DNA from: Cordylochernes scorpioides
Taxonomy: Eukaryota; Arthropoda; Arachnida; Pseudoscorpiones; Chernetidae
NCBI GenBank assembly: GCA_030710605.1
Contig: CP092886.1
Span: 47,345,794-47,409,793 of the forward strand
Length of the DNA: 64,000 nt
Direction: 5' to 3'
Positions 58,298 through 64,000 of this stretch are shown one piece after another; position 1 is the first letter of the stretch; every line of letters begins with the position of its first letter. The position numbers were made by a program, and so were the translations under genes. The notes beneath the pieces are model-generated. The model had not been told where the DNA came from, did not search any database, and saw only the letters and a program-made list of their open reading frames with translations.

Positions 58298-60237
58298 TAA
58301 TAACACCCGATGGTCCTAAACCCAAACCTTGGTTCGACCGTAAGTGCTACTTAACAAAAAAATCTCTAAAATCTCAGCTTAAAATCTACATAAGATCAAA
58401 CAGTGAAGGTGACTGCAAGGCATACGCTTTATTAAAAAAGAAATACTCATCACTTCTGACCGGCAAAAAGAAAACCTACTATACTAAAATACAAGAGAGG
58501 TTGAAGGAGGTGAGGGACTCTGCGGGTTTTTGGAAAACAATATCACTGTTTAAAAATAGAAGAACAAAACTCTCAGAAACATTTCTATTCAAAAATGGCA
58601 ACAGTTTTATACCGAACTTGGCCCATAAGAGTTATACTGATGCCAGACGACGAGTTAATGGCCGAAATATCCTTGTCGGAGATAACTGGAGAAATCGCTC
58701 ACTTGAAGCGCAATAAGGCTTGTGTACTTGATAATAGTCTTAATGAAGCTATAAAAGCCATGCCCCCAGCTTATTTGACTGCCTTAAAAGATATTTACAA
58801 TAGAGTTCTAAAAACTGGTCAATTCCCAACAACTTGGTGCAAAACAATTATACATCCCATCTTTAAAAATGGTGATGCCGACAATCCTCACAATTATCAG
58901 GGAATAGCACTTCTAAGCAACCTCGCTAAGCTTTTCTCATCAATACTGAAAATACGGCTAAGCAACTGGACCGAAAATAGAGCAATTATACCGGAAAATC
59001 AAGCGGGTTTCAGAAAAGAACATTCATGCCAGGATCATATTTTTACTTTAGTCTCACTAATCCAAATAACACTTAGACGTAAAAGACGAAAGTTCTACGC
59101 TTTCTTTATCGATCTTAAAAAGGCTTTTGATACGGTGCCCCAAGCCCTCCTATGGAAAAAACTGTTAGACATTAGATTGAATTTCCGATTTATAAATCTA
59201 ATTAAGAATTACTACGAAAACATGACAGCTGCGGTGAGATGGAACAATTCATTCACTGAATTTATCAGAATAAAATCCGGAGTGTTACAGGGTGAGCCAC
59301 TATCTCCTTACTTATTCATACTTTTTATTAACGACCTGATTAGTACTTTTGACTGCTCTGATATACCTGGTATTTATCTGCCAAAGCATGGAAATATCCA
59401 TTTGTTACTATATGCAGATGATATTGTACTGATAGGCGAATCTAAGAACAATTTGCAGTTAAAAATTAATATGATACAAAATTATTTTGAGGAAAATATG
59501 CTAACGCTGAACGAAAACAAATCAAAAATAATGGTATTTCGCAATGGTGGGAAGCGGTCAAAATCCGATAATTGGTATTGGGGACAACAAACACTGAATG
59601 TCATGGAAAGATACATGTATCTAGGATATCCACTCACCTCATCAAACTCTTTTAAGCAAGCCGCATTATACTATAAGGGTAAAGCTCTCGCTGCCAGTGG
59701 TGCGGTATGGCCTATTCTGACCAGGTCGAAGATGAACTCTTTTAAATCCTCTATGAAACTTCTTGATGCGATGGTTCTATCAACCCTGCTATATGCGGCA
59801 CCTGTTTGGGCAAATGAGCATGCATTAATTGTTGATCAAATTCAGGACTCATTTATGCGAAGATATCTAAATTTACCAAGATACACCCCCGGATACATGC
59901 TCAGGATAGAATTAGGAAGAGTATCACTCAGCGTTACAGTCTTGAAACTTACCTTAAAGTTCTGGTTGAGAATGCTGGGAATGGGTGAAACTAGATTGCC
60001 GCTGCTCTGCTTGTCCCAGCTGTGGGAAACGAAACGAAAAAATATATAGGTTTCACAGGAAGTATAGTTAATATTTTAAACACCACCAGATTTCAATGGT
60101 TGAATTTCTGCACAGACTATAGAACATTACAAAGAGAAATTCCCCACATAATCAGGACTGGAATAGATCAATCTCTGCAAAAGGATCACACAAGAATAAC
60201 AAATTCAAGACTATATCCCCACTGTTGGATCCTATAG
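58288..60237 (+). pseudogene. LINE reverse transcriptase ORF, largely open
   Basis: 58288-58716 encodes the basic linker (PKPWFDRKC, KKKYSSLLTGKK). After one frameshift near 58640 a 484-codon open stretch (58595-60049) covers all RT motifs: HLKRNKACVLDNSLNEA, NQAGFRKEHSCQDHI, FYAFFIDLKKAFDTV (first Asp), GVLQGEPLSPYLFILFINDL and YADDIVLIG with the catalytic YADD at 59411-59422. The thumb and C-terminal region continue (YMYLGYPLTSS, LLYAAPVWANEHA). A second frameshift near 60030 moves to the frame ending at 60237. The RT core itself has no stop, notable beside the broken endonuclease. Confidence 0.85.
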
Positions 60238-60555
60238 TTAATAATTTCCTTAAATTCAATTTTATATATGAAAATTAAGCCAAAATATTCTAAATTCAAT
60301 TGTACAATATAAATCTTTAATATGTAAATTTTAAAGCAATCAACATGTATGTAAATTTCCAGTTTGGTTAATTAATAGTTTTTTTTTGTTTTCTCTCTCT
60401 CTCTACCACTAGTATCATAATCTAAGTCAAATTCATGTATTCTAAAATCATGTGGTAGCTACTCCTAACTCTAAAACCAAAAGACAATAAAATAATTCAA
60501 GACAAGTGGCAAAGTGCTTCTTAGTATCATTTACTGAACATTCAAGCCACGAACA
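60223..60555 (+). repeat. Probable 5' LTR of Bel/Pao-derived element
   Basis: From TGTTGGATCC to CGAACA, i.e. TGTT..AACA ends, as in the Bel/Pao element at 17884. It contains a TATA-like TTTTATATATGAAAA (about 60260) and AATAAA (about 60487). The right LTR is outside the window, so both borders are inferred. Confidence 0.4.
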
Positions 60556-60556
60556 A

Positions 60557-60580
60557 TATGGTCCCTCATCGAGCCGGATA
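60557..60580 (+). other. Primer-binding-site-like leader
   Basis: TATGGTCCCTCATCGAGCCG directly follows the inferred LTR end. A TGGTCC..TCGAGCCGG leader is common after Bel/Pao LTRs. A splice-donor-like AAGGTAAGC follows at about 60593, as in the other Bel/Pao element. Confidence 0.45.
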
Positions 60581-60634
60581 CTTTAAAAAATTAAGGTAAG
60601 CCATTTGAAAACTTAAAATTCTTAAAATAAAGTC

Positions 60635-63600
60635 ATGCCCAAATCAGAAGTTAAAATTCGGCACAAATTCAACTTTATTATTCAGGAAATAAAGGATCTG
60701 GAATCAGAGAATAAAGCTATTGTAGAATCCAAAAACATACATGGATTAAAGCTATTCCAACAAGAAGTTAATGAAAGGAAAATTAGCCTAAATCAAGTTA
60801 TCAACACATTATTAGAATCAGAGTTAGATGATACACAATATGACGATTATTCAAAGGCCAAGAAGGATATTTTTAATATGTTGGTGTCTATTGAAGAGGC
60901 TTTATCTTTGATTGAAACCAAAGAAAATACTCATAGTGATAAACAACTGCCCGAATCCAATGTTAATTTACCTAAGATAAATTTACCCATTTTCAATGGT
61001 GATTCAGCCAATTGGCTTAGTTTTAGAGAAATATTTAACTCCACCATTAATTCAAATCAAACACTAACTGAAATACAAAAATTTCAATATCTAAATGCAT
61101 CTGTTAAGGGTCCTGCGGAAAAGTTGATTCGGGGTTTTCCCATTTCTGACAAAAACTACCAGCAAGCATGGGATACCTTATGCAATAGATTTAATAACAG
61201 AAGAGAATTGGCTTTTTCACAAATCAACAAAATATTCTCCATAAGGCCATTAAAATCTATTTCGGCTGGTTCTCTCTATGAAATCCTTGATGTTTGCAAT
61301 GAAGGCATTAGAAATATCTCAGTGCTAGGACTTGAGAAAAACACATTAACAGATCTAATCCTGATCAATTTTTTTGAAAAAAGAATTGGTGAAGCCCTCA
61401 GGAAAGAATGGGAATTAACCCTTCAAAATGAAGAATATCCAACATTTGAAAACTTTGTGAATTTTTTAGAAAAACATGCTAGAAGCCTGCAAGGTATGAG
61501 AATTCCTTTGTTCCAGGAACAAAAAACCTCTAGCAAAAATATGATGGCTCATGGCCTTTATGTCAACAAAGGTCAAAATTGTATTTTATGTCATCAAATT
61601 CATAAACTAAATGACTGCCAGAGATTCATAAATCTTCCCTTGCCTAAAAAATGGGAATTAGTTAAAAAACATAAACTTTGTCAAAATTGCCTTAGAGCAA
61701 ATCATGAGATATCCAAATGTCTCATCACATCAAGATGTAAAAACTGCAAGCAGAACCATCATACTCTTCTGCATGAATACAACTCTGAACCATCCATTCT
61801 ACAACCAACAACCTCTCAAGAGATGTTGATTTCAACAAATACCATCTGTAATGCGAGGCCTTTGGAAACGGAAACAAATATTCTACTGTCAACAGCCCTT
61901 ATTAAAGTCAAGGCGAAGGATGGCTCATTTGTGCTATGTAGAGCATTAGTGGACAATGGGTCCCAAATAAGCCTAATTTCAGAACAATGTTGCCACAAGT
62001 TGGGACTTGAAAAAAGGAAAAATTCTTATACACTAAAAGGTGTAGGTGACATTGTTGTCAACAGGACAACATCGCAGGTTGAAATAGAGTTCACCCCACA
62101 TCATAATGATCAATTATTTTCTGCCAGAGCATTTGTGGTTGGGAGGGTAACTGCAGACCTTCCAAACTTCCAAATTCAGTCAGCAGACTTTCCTCATTTA
62201 GAAAATTTGCTCTTGGCAGACCCAGAATTCTATGTCACCAAGCCCATAGACCTAATTTTGGGTGCAGATACCTTTGTAGAAATAATTCTAGGTCATAAAA
62301 CAGATTTAAAGCACCATCCTATAGCACTTAATACCAAGTTAGGTTGGCTTGTTTCTGGGAGAATCCATTCAACTATTAAGTCGAATACTTCGGTAATCAA
62401 TCACTGTACCACTGAACTTGATTCCAGCATAAGAAAATTCTGGGAACTTGAAGATGTCCCAATTTCTAAGGCCCAGTTGGGTATAAAGAATGCCCCATCT
62501 CCAAGTCTACAAGAGTCCATTCAGAACTCTCCAAGTCTAAAGGAGTTCACTCAGAACTCTCCAAGTCTACAAGAGTCCATTCAGAACTCTCCAAGTCTAA
62601 AGGAGTTCACTCAGAACTTTCCAAGTCTGCCGGGGTCCATTCAGACCTCTCCAAGTCTACCAGACTCTGTTCAAGGGTCACCGTCTCTAACTTTGAGCCT
62701 ACAGAGCTCCAAACACAACTCTCCAACCCCCTTACAAGTATCAGTTCACAGCCTGAAAGAGGCCATGTCCCCTTTGGTCGAAATGCCATCAAGCCCTGGG
62801 TGCTCCAAGCAGATTCCAATTCCTATAGAAGAAGACTCTATAGAGAGCCAGAACCGAGTTGATAATCTGCCATCCTACCCGATGAGCCCAGAGCAGAGTT
62901 ACACTCTCTCATCGGCTTCTGTTGAAGATTTCAAGGCCCAAAGTGGGCCCAAGTCCCCTACATCTCCCACCAGAGGTTCAGAGAGTTGCCGATGTTCTGG
63001 GGATTATACAGAGCCACAGATGTCTCAGAACTCCAATTTTTCATGCTCCTCTATAGAAGAATCTGAAGATAATTCAAGTAAATCTGAAGAAAATCTAAGT
63101 AGATCCGAAGATAATTCAAGTAAATCTGAAGAAATTCCAAGTAAATCTAAAAAGTCACGTATCTCTAAGTTAACTCCACAAATTACTTCTAAACAAAACC
63201 AATTACTTCCTTCTGAATCAAGTCAACCATCCACTCCAGAACAACCTCTCGCTTCTCAGTCAAGTGAACCACTCTCATCTAAGAAAGAAACTTCGATTAT
63301 TCCTAAGATAAAGCCACCACCCTATTATAGGCGAAAACGTCAACTTCCTGCTGAGAAAACTTCATGGGATGAACCAATTGAATCAGATATAAAGTCAAAT
63401 TGGAATAAATTCCAAACTCAACTATCATGCCTAAAGGAAATCAAAATACCAAGATACCTGAACAATTCATCTTCTGAAATAGAAGAATTACAACTACATG
63501 GATTTTGTGATGCATCCCTTAATGCTTATTCAGCAGTTTTTTACTTGAAAACTAGATTCAAAAATCAAAAGATCAAAATCAATCTGATAACCTCAAAAAC

Positions 63601-64000
63601 TAAGGTTGCACCATTAAAGACCATTACAATTCCAAGACTTGAACTAAGTGCAGCATTGCTTTTGGCTCAACTGAATCAAGTCATTCTTGAATCATTTCCT
63701 TTTCAACCTGACAAAACCTTTTTGTGGACTGATTCACAAATCTGCATAGATTGGATAAGATCAGATGCCAGCAGATGGAAGGCCTTTGTTTCGAACAGAG
63801 TGTCGTCAATTCAAAATTTGACTCAAGTCACTGATTGGTTCCATGTATCCAGTCAAGATAATCCAGCTGATTGCGCATCAAGAGGAATCATGCCTCAAGA
63901 CTTGGTCAATCATAGAATTTGGTGGCGGGGTCCTATTTGGCTTCAAGAAAATAATGTTCGATATATTCCTTCTTCACCAACCCAAGTAAATCTCAATATC
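60635..64000 (+). CDS. RT-less Bel/Pao Gag-Protease-RNase H protein, intact, runs off window
   Basis: ATG at 60635 is the first Met after an in-frame TAA at 60623. All 1,122 codons to base 64000 are open. Domains: coiled N-terminus (1-100); DUF1759-like capsid region (about 110-300, NLPKINLPIFNGDSANWLSF); knuckles C316-C328, C349-C362 and CX2C/H at 368-380; DUF1758 protease-like (about 425-590) with D440 in ALVDNGSQ and ending KLGWLVSG; KFWEL at 601-605. Then, in place of RT, about 300 Ser/Pro-rich residues. RNase H-like domain from about 911 with D959, E1003, D1033 and D1079, then the WWRGPIWL motif. In the related element at 17884 about 374 codons of RT fill the same interval. Integrase, if present, lies beyond the window. 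It may be an RT-less non-autonomous element or a co-opted gene. Confidence 0.9.
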   Translation, partial: MPKSEVKIRHKFNFIIQEIKDLESENKAIVESKNIHGLKLFQQEVNERKISLNQVINTLLESELDDTQYDDYSKAKKDIFNMLVSIEEALSLIETKENTHSDKQLPESNVNLPKINLPIFNGDSANWLSFREIFNSTINSNQTLTEIQKFQYLNASVKGPAEKLIRGFPISDKNYQQAWDTLCNRFNNRRELAFSQINKIFSIRPLKSISAGSLYEILDVCNEGIRNISVLGLEKNTLTDLILINFFEKRIGEALRKEWELTLQNEEYPTFENFVNFLEKHARSLQGMRIPLFQEQKTSSKNMMAHGLYVNKGQNCILCHQIHKLNDCQRFINLPLPKKWELVKKHKLCQNCLRANHEISKCLITSRCKNCKQNHHTLLHEYNSEPSILQPTTSQEMLISTNTICNARPLETETNILLSTALIKVKAKDGSFVLCRALVDNGSQISLISEQCCHKLGLEKRKNSYTLKGVGDIVVNRTTSQVEIEFTPHHNDQLFSARAFVVGRVTADLPNFQIQSADFPHLENLLLADPEFYVTKPIDLILGADTFVEIILGHKTDLKHHPIALNTKLGWLVSGRIHSTIKSNTSVINHCTTELDSSIRKFWELEDVPISKAQLGIKNAPSPSLQESIQNSPSLKEFTQNSPSLQESIQNSPSLKEFTQNFPSLPGSIQTSPSLPDSVQGSPSLTLSLQSSKHNSPTPLQVSVHSLKEAMSPLVEMPSSPGCSKQIPIPIEEDSIESQNRVDNLPSYPMSPEQSYTLSSASVEDFKAQSGPKSPTSPTRGSESCRCSGDYTEPQMSQNSNFSCSSIEESEDNSSKSEENLSRSEDNSSKSEEIPSKSKKSRISKLTPQITSKQNQLLPSESSQPSTPEQPLASQSSEPLSSKKETSIIPKIKPPPYYRRKRQLPAEKTSWDEPIESDIKSNWNKFQTQLSCLKEIKIPRYLNNSSSEIEELQLHGFCDASLNAYSAVFYLKTRFKNQKIKINLITSKTKVAPLKTITIPRLELSAALLLAQLNQVILESFPFQPDKTFLWTDSQICIDWIRSDASRWKAFVSNRVSSIQNLTQVTDWFHVSSQDNPADCASRGIMPQDLVNHRIWWRGPIWLQENNVRYIPSSPTQVNLNI
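62498..62707 (+). repeat. Seven 30-bp coding repeats (SPSLxxxxQx)
   Basis: Units start every 30 bases from 62498 and encode 10-residue repeats: SPSLQESIQN, SPSLKEFTQN, the same pair again, then FPSLPGSIQT, SPSLPDSVQG and SPSLTLSLQS (residues 622-691). Units 1-2 and 3-4 are the same 60-bp sequence, so part of the array is recent. They lie at the N-terminal side of the sequence replacing RT. Confidence 0.95.
63062..63145 (+). repeat. Two 42-bp coding repeats (SEDNSSKSEE)
   Basis: 63062-63103 and 63104-63145 encode SEDNSSKSEENLSR and SEDNSSKSEEIPSK. A second independent tandem expansion inside the RT-replacing linker. Confidence 0.9.

Larger units (their letters stand above)
57848..60237 (+). 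mobile_element. Non-LTR retrotransposon (LINE), endonuclease deleted, cut by Bel/Pao LTR
   Basis: An APE-type endonuclease start, a linker and a full RT domain lie in order on the plus strand. About 100 codons of endonuclease and linker are missing. The 3' end is not seen because an apparent LTR begins at about 60223. It belongs to the group that includes jockey and CR1; the exact clade is not resolvable by eye. Confidence 0.85.

Noticed and set aside
62607..62819. Minus-strand ORF of 70 codons
   Set aside because: Antisense shadow of the repeat-containing linker of the intact plus-strand ORF.

Overview
This 64 kb window is AT-rich eukaryotic DNA, almost certainly from an arthropod nuclear genome. 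The evidence is one broken gene for a chitin-binding (CBM14, CPAP1-like) cuticle-type protein and a mixture of Ty3/gypsy, Bel/Pao, LINE, Penelope-like, mariner, pogo/Tigger and Helitron elements. I see no operons, rRNA or CRISPR. The species cannot be told from sequence alone.

Layout: 1-5026 is a decayed Ty3/gypsy element lying against the left edge of a segmental duplication (copy A, 5027-9583 plus 15994-~16500). Copy B lies about 44 kb downstream at 49246-~54970. Copy A carries a nest of insertions that copy B lacks: a satellite unit holds a mariner, which holds a Tigger-like element (TA duplicated), which holds a Ty3/gypsy element on the minus strand (GACAG duplicated), whose right LTR holds a non-autonomous Helitron containing a tRNA-like unit. 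17325-26844 is the only recognisable host gene, a chitin-binding domain followed by a long Ser/Thr/Glu-rich tail. Its coding sequence is split by a Bel/Pao element (17884-23688) with a perfect 5-bp target duplication, and it also carries several frameshifts. 28996-37830 is Helitron territory: a 4.2 kb element whose helicase protein has lost the Rep nuclease, short derivatives, and a composite holding an inverted Penelope-like GIY-YIG element. 38-49 kb is mostly repeats: a LINE remnant, MITEs, a ~380-bp satellite, and palindromic fold-back elements. 55-57.8 kb holds more of the same. 57848-60237 is a LINE with a long intact RT and a deleted endonuclease.

The most unusual feature is at the right edge. 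From 60635 to the window end there is one uninterrupted frame of 1,122 codons, checked codon by codon. It encodes a Bel/Pao Gag (DUF1759-like), zinc knuckles, an aspartic-protease-like domain with DNG in place of DTG, and an RNase H-like domain with all four acidic residues. The whole reverse transcriptase between protease and RNase H is missing. It is replaced by about 300 residues of Ser/Pro-rich, partly tandem-repeated sequence. Every other retroelement here has broken coding sequence, so this intact RT-less Gag-Pol-like gene is the best candidate for an undescribed system: an RT-less non-autonomous family, or a gene on the way to domestication.
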